Numbered from the stretch's first letter, positions 18,801 through 26,722 are shown. The stretch is DNA of 39,724 nt from Kocuria sp. (GCA_030524035.1 JAUNHG010000001.1:239516-279239); one strand, 5' to 3'. Numbers and translations are program-made. Notes: generated from the sequence alone by a model not told the origin.

Positions 18801-20616
18801 TGACGGTGACACGATCATGAGTGATTTCCTCAATCCGCCATGATGACGCACCCAACGCCACCACATCCCCTGCCCGGGATTCATAAACCATCTCCTCATC
18901 CAGCTCTCCCACACGCTTAGGGGCTTTATCATCTGCGCCGCCGGTTATATGAACCGGGAACAATCCCCGGTCTGGGATGGTGCCTCCGGAGGTCACCGCC
19001 AAACGCTGCGCTCCGGGGCGTGCTGTCAGCGTGCCCTCCTCCCGGTCCCACACCACCCGGGGGCTTAGCTGGGCGAATTCATCGGACGGGTACCTTCCGG
19101 ACACCAAATCCAGCACAGCGTCGAATGCGCTACGGGGTAGGCCCATAAAAGGAGCGCTGCGGCGCACCGTGTCCCACCAGTCCTCCACCATGATTGGCTC
19201 CACCACACACGCCGCCACCGTATGCTGCGCCAAAATATCCAGTGGGTTAGCGGGGATGTGTAAGGATTCCACTCGCCCGGCCAGCATGTGTTCCACCGCC
19301 ACCGTTGTGTTCAGCAGGTCCCCCCGGTGTTTAGGAAAGAACCTGCCCACGGACACTTCACCCACCTGGTGCCCGGCACGCCCCACACGCTGCAACCCGG
19401 ATGCTGCCGATGGTGGTGCTTCGATCTGCACCACCAAGTCCACCGCGCCCATGTCGATGCCCAATTCCAGAGAGCTCGTGGCCACCACACAGCGCAATTG
19501 GCCGCTCTTCAGACTCTCTTCAACGACGGTGCGTTGGTCTTTGGATACTGACCCGTGGTGGGCGCGGGCCAAAACCGGTGCCGCGCCGTCATACCGGCCC
19601 GTCTGTCGAGACGGCTCCTGATCTGCAGTCTTCGCTTCCTGGGCTTGCTCTACGCGAAAAGCGTGAATTTCGTTCAGCCGAGCGGTGAGTTTTTCAGCCA
19701 AACCACGGGAATTGACAAACACGATGGTGGATTGGTGGGCCTCCACGAGGTCCACCACCCGCTCTTCAACATGTGGCCAGATGGAAGCCACACCCCCGGG
19801 CTCGCTTTCCACGGCGGCGTCCCCAAACGGGGAGGAATCCAAGGACGACGACGCCCCCTGCCCACCCAACAACGTCATATCCGGTACGGGCACATTGACG
19901 GTCACATCCCACTGTTTCTGCGACGTCGGACGAACCACCGCCACGGGGTCCCGCCCACCCAGAAAACGGGTGACCGTGTCCACTGGCTCCACGGTGGCGG
20001 ATAAGCCAATGCGTTGTACCGGTTGATCCAGTAAATCATTCAGGCGCTCTAGGGACACCGCTAGGTGAGCTCCGCGTTTGGTACCAGCTACCGCATGGAT
20101 TTCGTCGATCACCACTGTTTCTATGTGTTGCAGGGCGCGCCGAGCTTTGGAAGTCAGCATCAGATACAACGATTCTGGGGTAGTGATCAGAATGTCCGGT
20201 GGGGAGGTGATCAGCGCCCGTCGGATGGCCTGGGGAGTGTCACCAGAACGAACCCCGGTGGAAAGCTCCGGTGGTTCCAAGCCCATAGCGCGCGCAGTCT
20301 GCGTGATTCCAATGAGTGGCGACCGCAGGTTGCGTTGCACATCCACTCCCAAAGCTTTGAGGGGAGAAATGTAGAGCACTTTGGTGCCGTTGCCTGCTTG
20401 TTGCTGGGCCATCAAGCGGTCGATGCTCCACAAGAATGCTGACAGCGTTTTGCCGGATCCGGTGGGAGCCACCACCAGGGTGTGGTGACCATCCGCAATA
20501 GCGTTCCAGGCACCTTCCTGCGCTGCTGTGGGCTCCCGGAACGCCCCGGTGAACCAGCGCCGTGTGGGTTCAGAGAAGCGTTCCAAACAGGCTATTGATG
20601 GTGGGTGATCAGGCAC
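15889..20616 (-). CDS. lhr: Large ATP-dependent helicase Lhr (Lhr-family SF2)
   Basis: 1575 aa, GTG start. This is a 3'-5' DNA or RNA-DNA helicase of the actinobacterial long Lhr type, implicated in DNA repair. Walker A is PTGSGKT (Lys56), motif II is DEIH (171-174), motif III is GLSATV and motif VI lies in GLQRVGRAGHQ. After the RecA-like pair come the winged-helix and Lhr-core beta-barrel, then a long C-terminal region of about 700 residues with further winged-helix repeats, as in Mycobacterium Lhr. An Arg/Ala-rich linker with RRGAARLRPRHPG is near residue 1320. The start overlaps the upstream DUF4232 lipoprotein gene by 8 bp. The gene is convergent with idi across a 35-bp gap that has no clear terminator. 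Confidence 0.96.
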   Translation of the reverse strand: MPDHPPSIACLERFSEPTRRWFTGAFREPTAAQEGAWNAIADGHHTLVVAPTGSGKTLSAFLWSIDRLMAQQQAGNGTKVLYISPLKALGVDVQRNLRSPLIGITQTARAMGLEPPELSTGVRSGDTPQAIRRALITSPPDILITTPESLYLMLTSKARRALQHIETVVIDEIHAVAGTKRGAHLAVSLERLNDLLDQPVQRIGLSATVEPVDTVTRFLGGRDPVAVVRPTSQKQWDVTVNVPVPDMTLLGGQGASSSLDSSPFGDAAVESEPGGVASIWPHVEERVVDLVEAHQSTIVFVNSRGLAEKLTARLNEIHAFRVEQAQEAKTADQEPSRQTGRYDGAAPVLARAHHGSVSKDQRTVVEESLKSGQLRCVVATSSLELGIDMGAVDLVVQIEAPPSAASGLQRVGRAGHQVGEVSVGRFFPKHRGDLLNTTVAVEHMLAGRVESLHIPANPLDILAQHTVAACVVEPIMVEDWWDTVRRSAPFMGLPRSAFDAVLDLVSGRYPSDEFAQLSPRVVWDREEGTLTARPGAQRLAVTSGGTIPDRGLFPVHITGGADDKAPKRVGELDEEMVYESRAGDVVALGASSWRIEEITHDRVTVTPAPGLSGKLPFWHGDGLGRPVELGRAQGAFLREIAGADNNAVQQRLRNIGLDTWAVENLQAYVADMKENVGHVPSDRSVIIERFPDELGDWRVVLHSPFGMQVHAPWALAVSARIKQRWGLDGAAQAADDGIVLRIPAMGDDPPGAELFLFDPEELEQVVTEQVGSSALFASRFRECAARALLLPRRDPGRRTPLWQQRQRSAQLLDVARRYPQFPIVLEAARECLQDVYNLPALQEIHRDISQRTIRVVETTTQTPSAFAKTMLFGYVGQFIYEGDSPLAERQAAILSLDTDLLAELLGRAQLRELLDATVIERTEAELQYLAPGRRLRGREGLADALRLLGPLTIPQAASRLQPADSANDSVQASVEDVQSWAQELIRTHRAFTVLLSGEEQLVAVEDAARLRDAVGAPIPHGVPTAFIEPVADPVGDLVGRYARTHGPFTVAEAAASIGLGTAVVQAALKHLATERRVVEGEFRPPQVLSQEAATREIEWCDKDVLHRIRRRSLAALREQVEPVPPEVYARFLPPWQYVGPGATLSGADGVLTVVDQLGGMAFPASALEPLILSARVSDYSPDLLDELLASGEVLWSGAGSLSGDDGWVALHLAESQELTLPPWEKLKATAAEVTDTIQAALLEILADGAARFSHQLMTALADRGHAVSASALETALWDAVWAGLITNDTFAPVRSMISGKSAHKQKTRTPVARSAGRRGAARLRPRHPGMRAAVGRASTSTQSGGRWSLLTPQDLEATVRATAEAELLLDRYGVLTRGAVEAENLPGGFASMYRVLTAVEDAGHTRRGYFIEGLGAAQFAQSSTVDRLRSFADDEQARTAPCQPVVLALAATDPANPWGATLPWPPVVKTTDTARHRPGRKAGAVVVSVDGTAVLYVERGGRTMLVFQDDPALIRLCAPALVDLVQRGAAEKFTMEKINGRAVLGSGDLEGTVRDALMTAGFSTTPKGLRLRRGV

Positions 20617-21292
20617 TGAATCCCGTGATTTCTAACTGCACCAGCTTGGGATTGCCACAAGCCTGACTCTGGTGCGGAATGCTCACCACTGTGGTGCTGC
20701 CCACCGGTTGAACAACCACAGAATGAGTGGTGTGTGGGTTGCATGTGTGGGCTTGCAACGAGGAGAGGTTATGCCGTAACGACAATGTTGCCGATGCACC
20801 GGGTAATACCATCACTCCGGGTTTGAAGTCAGCGGTTGCTCTAGCGGGCAGCCCAATGACGCCGCCGTCAGACCCAGCAAAGAAGACCTGTGGGATGCTG
20901 GAGAGCGTGCAAGCTTGGTCAGCGTTGTTGGTCAGCACGAGGTTGAGATTCTGCGTATTCGTCGTAGTGATTGAGCCACTCAGGTTTTGGGCAGTGCACT
21001 CTTCCACAGACGCAGCGGCCCCACCCTTGGCTGCCCCGGGCGGGGGAGTTGTGGTGGGTTGTGCTTGCTGCGCAGGAACGTCACCAGGATCAACAACCAG
21101 GGCGGGGGCGTCAGGGACGTCAGGCGCACTACTTTCCGTGGGGGTGTGTGGCGCTGTGGACACCGCACTATGCGTCTGCTGGGGGGAAGGCGTTGGAGAT
21201 TCGACGTCGCTGGAGTTCCCGCAGCCTGTGAGAATCAGGGCGCAAGCCAAACTGGTGAGGCAAAACGCTGTGTGATGCTGATGCGGTGACAT
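20609..21292 (-). CDS. DUF4232 lipoprotein
   Basis: 227 aa, ATG preceded by GAGGAG. The signal peptide ends in a lipobox (ALILTGC, Cys24), so the protein should be anchored to the outer face of the membrane. A Pro/Ser/Thr-rich linker of about 70 residues leads to a DUF4232 beta-sandwich domain starting at VEECTAQNLSGSI, with NQACTLSSIPQV-like and GASATLSLRHN strands and paired cysteines. The domain has no known function but is common in actinobacterial lipoproteins. Oddly, its stop overlaps the start of lhr by 8 bp, putting a surface lipoprotein and a cytoplasmic helicase in one transcript. A near-palindrome TGTGA-N7-TCACA at 21372-21388 lies upstream. Confidence 0.85.
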   Translation of the reverse strand: MSPHQHHTAFCLTSLACALILTGCGNSSDVESPTPSPQQTHSAVSTAPHTPTESSAPDVPDAPALVVDPGDVPAQQAQPTTTPPPGAAKGGAAASVEECTAQNLSGSITTTNTQNLNLVLTNNADQACTLSSIPQVFFAGSDGGVIGLPARATADFKPGVMVLPGASATLSLRHNLSSLQAHTCNPHTTHSVVVQPVGSTTVVSIPHQSQACGNPKLVQLEITGFSA

Positions 21293-21403
21293 GTGTGCTC
21301 CTCTAGGGAACCGGCCAGGGCGCTAGCGCGGGTGGTGGCACATTGACGTGTGCCTGATCTCATCTTATGACTGTGAACGGACATCACAGCCATAAAGTAC
21401 AGA

Positions 21404-24331
21404 TCATTGCTCTGGTAACGCCGCCCGGAGGACTTCCGCCAGTGTTAAGCCCTCGGCATCTGTGCCCTGGGATATTTGGGTACGGCACGAAAAACCATCA
21501 GCTAACACAAGCGTGCCGTCAGTTGCTGCCCGAATTTTGGGGAATAGCTCCCTTTCACCCAGGGCTTGTGAGACCTCCATATGCCCGGGCTCAAATCCGA
21601 AGTTGCCTGCTAACCCACAGCAGCCGCCCCCCACCATGTCCACGGCTACTCCGAGTTTTTCCAGAACTTTCAGTTCGGGGTCGTAACCCAGCATGGATTT
21701 TTGGTGACAATGCACCTGGCACACAGCCTGCGTCGGGTTGCCCTGAACTTCCAGGGTGTGGAATGGCCAGTCTCCGCCGTTTTCCAGGTGGTTGGCTACA
21801 AATGACCCCAAAGTCATCGTGCGTTCGGATAATTCTTTCGCCCGAGGGTCGTTGGGAAGTAGTTCGGTGATTTCCTCTTGCAGCATGACGGTGCAGGATG
21901 GTTCTAAGCCCACCACCGGGTACCCAGCGTCTAATAGGGGTTGCATGACGTTTAGGGTGCGCGACACTTCCCGTTTTAACGCGTCCAATTGCCCTGTGGA
22001 ATGCCACGTCATGCCGCAGCACACGTTGCCCATGGGCATCAGCACGCGGTACCCCAGGGCCTCTAAGACTTCCACGGCTGCTTTACCCGGACCGTCACTC
22101 ATAAAGTTCGTCCAGGAATCTGGCCACAGGACGACCGAGGACCGCCCGGCGGGATCGTCACCGGGGCTGAGATCCTGCCCATGGCTCTCTGCTCGATCCT
22201 TGAACCATGCGGCTAAGGGCTTGTGCGCGAACGTGATCATGTCCCGTTGGGTCTCTACACCTCCGAGCTTCATCACCGTTTTTTGCAGAGGGGTGATGCG
22301 CATTGCCGCGTTGGTTAGCGCTGGAACGCCCGGCAGCAGGTTCATAAACCGAGCTAAAACGGGCAGCCACCCCATAACGGCATGGGCCATGGGTCGTCGG
22401 TTACGCCCCACAAAGCTGCGCAGTCCTTCACCGTAATGGTGATGCAGAAACTCTGATTTATACGTGGCCATATCCACGTTCACTGGGCATTCCGTGGCGC
22501 AGGCTTTACAAGACAGGCACAGATCTAATGCTTCAAGTGTTTCCTTGGATTTCCAGCCGTCCGTCAGGTGTTCTCCACGCAGCATTTCCGCCAGGGAACG
22601 CATGCGCCCGCGTGTTGAATGCACCTCGTCTCGGGTGGCCACAAAAGACGGACACATGGATCCCACATCAGAACGGCACGCCCCCACACCTACGCAGCGG
22701 TTTAGTGCACCGGCCACGGAGCCGGAATCGTGGCTGAACGCGTGAACGGGGGTGATGTCGAAGGTACGTGCGCCCGGGCCGGGACGAATACCGCGATCAA
22801 TGGGGTCGGGATCCACCAGTACACCCGGGTTGAAGAGCCCGTCTGGGTCAAAAACGTGTTTGAACTCCCGGAAAGCTTGCAGAGCTTCCGGGGAGTACAT
22901 GATGGGTAGTAGCTCTGAGCGTGCGCGTCCGTCGCCGTGTTCACCGGATACTGACCCCCCGTAACGGTGCACTAGCTCCGCCGCGCGGGTGATGAACCTG
23001 CGGTACACCGCAACACCGTCGTCAGTGTTGAAGTCGAAAGAGATCCGGATGTGTACACACCCTTCACCAAAATGACCAAAAGGGATGCCCCGTAAATTCA
23101 ACTCGGCCAGTAGCGTGTATAAATCCCGTAAATACTCGGCCAGATTTTCGGGAGGAACCGCAGAATCTTCCCAACCTGGCCAGGCTTCACCGCCATCGGG
23201 CAGACGGGTGACAATGCCTGCGCTGGCTTCCCGAATCCGCCACAGCGCCCGCATGTCCTGCGCATCCGTGACCACAACCGCGTTACGCACCGTCACTTTC
23301 CCCGCAGCGTCCACGATTCCCTGTAACTCGTGGGCGCGTTCGGCGGCCTGTTCTAGGGTGTCACCGCCGACTTCGCAATATAACCAGCCGTTACCTTCTG
23401 GCAGTTCCTGACCGGCGTTTTCTTGGCCGGGGCGGGTGCGTAAGGCGTCCAGGAGGTCGCCCCCCATGCCTTCGATGGTGGCAACGCCCCGCACCCGTAA
23501 AGCGGGGGCGGCCGCAGCGGCGTCAAAGGCGTCATCAAAACTGAGCACTGCCAGCGCTGTATGGGCCGGTTTACGGACCAGTTTGACGGTCATGCGGGTC
23601 ATGACCCCGCAGGTGCCTTCGGTGCCCGCAAAGGCCTTGGCGGTATCAAACCCCTTTTCTTCTAAAAGATAGTGAAGCCCGTACCCGGAAACCTGCCGGG
23701 GGAACTGGCCGAGTTCGGTGCGCAGCATGGCACGGTGCTGATCACGGATGGCGCTTAATGCCTCGGTGATGGCTGAATCGTCGGTTCCACCGGCTGACAG
23801 TTCCACTTCTCTGCCGTCCGCCAGCATGACGGTGACTGACACAAGGTTGTGTGCGGAGGTTCCCCAGGCAACGGAATGGGAACCGCAGGCGTTATTGGCC
23901 ACCATGCCACCGATGGTGCATCGGCTATGTGTGGAAGGGTCCGGGCCGTAGGTCAGTCCGTATTCAGCGGCAGCGTCTCGTAGCTGGTCACAGATTACGC
24001 CGGGTTCAATCACGGCGGTTTCCGTGTTCGGGTCAATGGAGATGATGCGGTTGAAGTACCGGGACGTGTCAATCACCAGACCGTCTCCAATGGCGTTTCC
24101 GGCAACGGAGGTTCCTCCTCCGCGGCTGACCACGGACCATCCACGTTCGCGCGCTAGGGCTAGTAGGCCCCGGATGTCTTCAACGGTGCGGGGTTCCGCC
24201 ACGGCGGCGGGAAGACGTCGGTAAATGGACGCGTCGGATATGTACGCGGCGCGGGTGGTGAGGTCGTCCCGCACAATGTGCTGCACGGATGCTGCTGATC
24301 CACGTGGTTGGGCTTCGGGGACGATGCTCAC
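21404..24331 (-). CDS. FAD / [4Fe-4S] / CCG-domain oxidoreductase (D-lactate or 2-hydroxyacid dehydrogenase-like)
   Basis: 975 aa from the GTG at 24331, four bases after the ferredoxin stop. The frame is open further upstream but only as a shadow of ferredoxin. Order of parts: FAD-binding PCMH fold (VVSRGGGTSVAGNAIGDGLV, TIGGMVANNACGS), FAD-oxidase C-terminal domain (GHFGEGCVHIRI, SGEHGDGRAR), two ferredoxin-type clusters (CVGVGACRSDVGSMC near residue 544; CLSCKACATECP near 604), then a GlpC-like CCG region with VCCGM near 767 and GGCCGLAG near 900. This is the single-chain architecture that joins GlcD-like and GlpC-like halves, and oxidises a 2-hydroxyacid while passing electrons to a membrane or soluble acceptor. 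The exact substrate (D-lactate, glycolate, 2-hydroxyglutarate) is not determined. The adjacent ferredoxin is a plausible partner. Confidence 0.88.
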   Translation of the reverse strand: MSIVPEAQPRGSAASVQHIVRDDLTTRAAYISDASIYRRLPAAVAEPRTVEDIRGLLALARERGWSVVSRGGGTSVAGNAIGDGLVIDTSRYFNRIISIDPNTETAVIEPGVICDQLRDAAAEYGLTYGPDPSTHSRCTIGGMVANNACGSHSVAWGTSAHNLVSVTVMLADGREVELSAGGTDDSAITEALSAIRDQHRAMLRTELGQFPRQVSGYGLHYLLEEKGFDTAKAFAGTEGTCGVMTRMTVKLVRKPAHTALAVLSFDDAFDAAAAAPALRVRGVATIEGMGGDLLDALRTRPGQENAGQELPEGNGWLYCEVGGDTLEQAAERAHELQGIVDAAGKVTVRNAVVVTDAQDMRALWRIREASAGIVTRLPDGGEAWPGWEDSAVPPENLAEYLRDLYTLLAELNLRGIPFGHFGEGCVHIRISFDFNTDDGVAVYRRFITRAAELVHRYGGSVSGEHGDGRARSELLPIMYSPEALQAFREFKHVFDPDGLFNPGVLVDPDPIDRGIRPGPGARTFDITPVHAFSHDSGSVAGALNRCVGVGACRSDVGSMCPSFVATRDEVHSTRGRMRSLAEMLRGEHLTDGWKSKETLEALDLCLSCKACATECPVNVDMATYKSEFLHHHYGEGLRSFVGRNRRPMAHAVMGWLPVLARFMNLLPGVPALTNAAMRITPLQKTVMKLGGVETQRDMITFAHKPLAAWFKDRAESHGQDLSPGDDPAGRSSVVLWPDSWTNFMSDGPGKAAVEVLEALGYRVLMPMGNVCCGMTWHSTGQLDALKREVSRTLNVMQPLLDAGYPVVGLEPSCTVMLQEEITELLPNDPRAKELSERTMTLGSFVANHLENGGDWPFHTLEVQGNPTQAVCQVHCHQKSMLGYDPELKVLEKLGVAVDMVGGGCCGLAGNFGFEPGHMEVSQALGERELFPKIRAATDGTLVLADGFSCRTQISQGTDAEGLTLAEVLRAALPEQ

Positions 24332-24335
24332 GGGT

Positions 24336-24668
24336 TCACCATTCGGGGGCGATGGTGATTTCGGCACCATCAAGATCCTCTGACCATTGCACCTGGCAGG
24401 TGAGGCGGGAGTCTTCGTGCCGGGTGTCATCCAGCATGTCCAGGACGTCTTCTTCTTCGTCGTCAATGGGTGAGTTGCTGTTGACGGTTTCTGAGGAGGC
24501 CCCCATGTAGCAGTGACATGTGGAGCACGACGCATTGCCACCGCAGGTAGCCAAGATGGGGAATTTATTGCGGGTGAGAGCTTCCATGAGGGATTCGTGG
24601 TCCTGCCACTGCACACCTTCGGTGCGGGTGCCATCACGATCAGTCACGTTCACGGTAATGCTACTCAC
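24336..24668 (-). CDS. [2Fe-2S] ferredoxin, adrenodoxin-like
   Basis: 110 aa, GTG start preceded by AGGAGG nine bases away. The cluster motif is Cys42-X5-Cys48-X2-Cys51 with the fourth ligand Cys91; an extra Cys53 is present. Between them an acidic stretch containing DDEEEDVLDMLDD matches the interaction helix of adrenodoxin/putidaredoxin-type proteins, which shuttle one electron between a reductase and an acceptor. It sits four bases upstream of the large FAD/Fe-S oxidoreductase on the same strand, so the two should be co-translated. No ferredoxin reductase or P450 lies nearby. Confidence 0.9.
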   Translation of the reverse strand: MSSITVNVTDRDGTRTEGVQWQDHESLMEALTRNKFPILATCGGNASCSTCHCYMGASSETVNSNSPIDDEEEDVLDMLDDTRHEDSRLTCQVQWSEDLDGAEITIAPEW

Positions 24669-24835
24669 GGGGTGGATCCTCCTGGGGCTGCGCAGTACCC
24701 AGCCATTGTGGGTGGTCTAAGGAAGGCTCCGGCTATTCTAGTTCGCTTCCGACGCCTGGCGAACCGCGTTTCCCGTGCTGGAAATCGACGGGCGCCGCCC
24801 GGAATCGCCTCGGATCACACTCAGGTCCAACCCCG

Positions 24836-24876
24836 AAAAACACGAAGTCCCCGAACCCATGGAGGTTCAGGGACTT
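24836..24876 (-). terminator. Minus-strand terminator hairpin without an obvious gene
   Basis: The 13-bp stem (24845-24857 with 24864-24876) has one C/A mismatch on the plus strand that becomes a G-U pair in minus-strand RNA, and TTTTT follows four bases later (24836-24840). It is therefore oriented to end a transcript coming from the right. Confidence 0.65.
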
Positions 24877-25135
24877 GAATTCCCCAGAGCGCCTAGGTGC
24901 GATCGGATCACGGTGTGTCGCAGGTTTCCTCCATAGCATCTCTGAGTCTTGTTCTTGTAGTGTCCCAGAATGGCTTCGAAACGATCCCCGTGGAGGGCTT
25001 GCAAGGTGCTGACTATGTGAAACATCACACGAGTTGTGGCTACCGCGACCACGACTTTCCCTGGACAGGGACACCTCACGGGGGTGTATGATTACCCCAC
25101 ACCCCGCTTGTAGCTGCTTTAGTAGCTTCAAGCCC
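24877..25135. other. Gene-poor stretch bounded by outward-facing terminators; candidate small RNA locus
   Basis: The 648 bp from the ferredoxin start to tRNA-Ser contain no convincing protein gene. A minus-strand terminator lies at the left of this interval and a plus-strand terminator at the right, implying at least one short transcript within. A possible minus-strand ORF of 70 codons (24867-25079, GTG start, no ribosome-binding site) ends inside the left terminator and has a plausible helical segment (VMFHIVSTLQALHGDRFEA), but I recognise no family. A stem-loop of GGGGTGT and ACACCCC lies around 25081-25106. I looked for RNase P RNA, tmRNA and 4.5S RNA signatures and did not find them. Confidence 0.35.
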
Positions 25136-25170
25136 AACGGCCCATTCCTCGCGATTGGGCCGTTTTTGTT
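25136..25170 (+). terminator. Strong plus-strand rho-independent terminator
   Basis: A perfect 9-bp stem AACGGCCCA (25136-25144) / TGGGCCGTT (25156-25164) is followed directly by TTTTG. There is no annotated plus-strand gene upstream of it for several kilobases. Confidence 0.75.
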
Positions 25171-25264
25171 GGTCTAGGCCCCTGTAGTAGGTGACGCTGC
25201 CAGTCCGTCCGCTGTGTTGCAACGAGTATGTGCAAAGTGTGGGCAACGAGCCCACTCGGCGCAT

Positions 25265-25310
25265 GACAAAGGCCCCCACATCCCGGTGATTCCAGGGTTG
25301 CAAGGGCCTT
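25265..25310 (-). terminator. Terminator of tRNA-Ser
   Basis: AAGGCCC/GGGCCTT outer stem (25269-25275 and 25304-25310) with an inner CCC/GGG pair in the loop. TTTG follows on the minus strand, just seven bases after the tRNA 3' CCA. Confidence 0.7.
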
Positions 25311-25316
25311 CGTGAC

Positions 25317-25406
25317 TGGCGGTGACGGAGGGATTTGAACCCTCGTTGGCTTTGACACCAAACATCATTTCGAGTGATGCACCTTCGGCCGCTCGGACAC
25401 GTCACC
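25317..25406 (-). tRNA. tRNA-Ser(CGA), CCA encoded
   Basis: Acceptor stem GGTGACG (25400-25406) pairs with CGTCACC (25321-25327). The anticodon stem CATCA/TGATG encloses loop CTCGAAA, giving anticodon CGA, which reads UCG. A long variable arm (TTGGTGTCAAAGCCAA region) is typical of serine tRNA, and the T-loop is GGTTCAAATCC. The discriminator G is followed by an encoded CCA (25317-25319). The gene lies just downstream of tadA on the same strand. Confidence 0.96.
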
Positions 25407-25418
25407 AGCGCCAAAATC

Positions 25419-25961
25419 CTAGCTGAGTGGCTCACGGCCTTCAAAATTCCGGGGGTGTTCATCGCCTCCAGGGAAAGGGGTTTGTGGGCGGTGCGCACGG
25501 AAAAAATCCCGGATCAGATCACCGCATTCTTGAGCCAGAACACCCCCATAAATTTCCGTCCAGTGGTTCAGCGCAGGATGCCGTACAACATCCATGACTG
25601 AACCACAGGCACCTGCTTTGGGATCCCAAGCACCCAAAACTATGCGGGGGATACGCGCTAACACGCAGGCCCCAGCGCACATGGCACAGGGCTCCAGGGT
25701 GACTACCAAGGTGCAGTCGTCCAGCCGCCAACGATTCAGGGCGTGGGCGGCTTCACGTAGAGCCAAGACTTCGGCATGAGCCGTGGGGTCTCCATCAGCC
25801 TCCCGCCGGTTGACGGCGCGGCCCACCACGGTGCCATCGTCACGCACCACCATGGCTGCGATCGGGACGTCGCCTGTGACCAGCGCCGTGGGGGCGAGTT
25901 TCAATAACGCCTGCACCCACTGTTCATGGTGCGCGGCGTGCGAATTAGGGGGCGAGGTCAC
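25419..25961 (-). CDS. tadA: tRNA adenosine(34) deaminase TadA
   Basis: 180 aa, GTG start with GGAAAG upstream. It deaminates adenosine-34 to inosine in tRNA-Arg(ACG), allowing it to read CGU, CGC and CGA. The zinc site is HAEVLALREAA (His and catalytic Glu) and TLEPCAMCAGA (two Cys ligands), in the cytidine/deoxycytidylate-deaminase fold. The C-terminal FFRAHR helix and WTEIYGGVLAQEC strand are as in TadA. Length is typical. It is divergent from upp (53 bp between starts) and upstream of tRNA-Ser; the gap of 12 bp suggests one transcript with the tRNA. Confidence 0.95.
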   Translation of the reverse strand: MTSPPNSHAAHHEQWVQALLKLAPTALVTGDVPIAAMVVRDDGTVVGRAVNRREADGDPTAHAEVLALREAAHALNRWRLDDCTLVVTLEPCAMCAGACVLARIPRIVLGAWDPKAGACGSVMDVVRHPALNHWTEIYGGVLAQECGDLIRDFFRAHRPQTPFPGGDEHPRNFEGREPLS

Positions 25962-26000
25962 AGTGGCTGCTTTCCGATGCTGGGTTGTTGGGGTAGCTCT

Positions 26001-26006
26001 GATAAT
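26001..26006 (+). promoter_or_regulatory. Probable -10 box of upp (leaderless)
   Basis: GATAAT (5 of 6 bases of the consensus) ends 8 nt before the upp ATG. The intervening TTTGCGCC has no Shine-Dalgarno. No good -35 is visible. Confidence 0.6.
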
Positions 26007-26014
26007 TTTGCGCC

Positions 26015-26647
26015 ATGCGTGTCACAGTCCTAAACCACCCTTTGATTGCTCACAAACTCACCGTCCTGCGGGATCACACCACGCCTTCGCCGGTGTTTCG
26101 TCAGCTGGTGGAAGAACTCGTGACCTTGATTGCTTACGAAGCCACTCGTGAAGTCCGTGTGGAACCCCTTGAAGTCACCACGCCCGTAGCCACAACAACC
26201 GGCACCACGTTAAGTACCCCGCAGCCTTTGGTGGTGCCCATCCTGCGGGCAGGACTGGGAATGTTGGAAGGCATGACCCGCTTGGTTCCCACCGCAGAGG
26301 TGGGCTTTCTTGGGATGGCTCGCAACGAACAGACCTTAGACATCGTCACATATGCGGAACGTCTTCCTGATGATCTTTCGGGTCGCCAGGTGTATGTCCT
26401 AGACCCCATGCTTGCTACTGGTGGCACGCTGGTGGAGGCCATCGCATTTTTGCGTCAGCGTGGGGCAGCGGAAGTTACGTGTTTGTGCCTCCTGGCGGCC
26501 CCCGAAGGGTTAAAGACCTTAGAAGCCACGCTTGGTGACGACGTCCATGTAGTGCTGGCTGCTGTGGACGAAAAATTAGACGACAACGCGTACATCATTC
26601 CGGGGCTGGGCGATGCCGGTGACCGTCTTTATGGAGTGGTTAGTTGA
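26015..26647 (+). CDS. upp: Uracil phosphoribosyltransferase
   Basis: 210 aa. It converts uracil and PRPP to UMP in pyrimidine salvage, in the cytoplasm. The start [20 protein letters not shown] is typical of the family; the PRPP loop is [12 protein letters not shown] and the uracil-binding end is [28 protein letters not shown] is a further signature. Length matches the usual 207-210 residues. It is monocistronic, with a strong terminator downstream, and is probably translated from a leaderless mRNA. Confidence 0.97.
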   Translation: MRVTVLNHPLIAHKLTVLRDHTTPSPVFRQLVEELVTLIAYEATREVRVEPLEVTTPVATTTGTTLSTPQPLVVPILRAGLGMLEGMTRLVPTAEVGFLGMARNEQTLDIVTYAERLPDDLSGRQVYVLDPMLATGGTLVEAIAFLRQRGAAEVTCLCLLAAPEGLKTLEATLGDDVHVVLAAVDEKLDDNAYIIPGLGDAGDRLYGVVS

Positions 26648-26687
26648 GCATTGCGTTCTCTTCTGTGAGAGATTCGGAAATTTTGTG

Positions 26688-26722
26688 ATCCCCGTTCCGG
26701 GCTTTCGGAGCGGGGATTTTTG
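26688..26722 (+). terminator. Terminator of upp
   Basis: A 12-bp stem (ATCCCCGTTCCG with CGGAGCGGGGAT, one T-G pair) closes a short GGCTTT loop and is followed by TTTTG. Confidence 0.9.

Noticed and set aside
18977-19621. 214-codon plus-strand open frame inside lhr, and other open frames there
   Set aside because: Antisense to conserved helicase motifs; no ribosome-binding site and composition typical of a shadow frame.
21372-21388. CRP/GlxR site TGTGA...TCACA upstream of the DUF4232 lipoprotein gene
   Set aside because: The spacer is 7 bp, not the required 6, so the half-sites are out of register; it may be a chance palindrome.
24867-25079. 70-codon minus-strand ORF as a definite gene
   Set aside because: It begins with GTG without a ribosome-binding site and matches no family I know; kept only as a possibility in the ncRNA-candidate entry.
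24669-25316. RNase P RNA, tmRNA or 4.5S RNA in the gene-poor stretch
   Set aside because: The diagnostic conserved segments (RNase P GAGGAAAGTC, the tmRNA 3' T-arm end, the 4.5S GGAAG apical loop) are absent on both strands.
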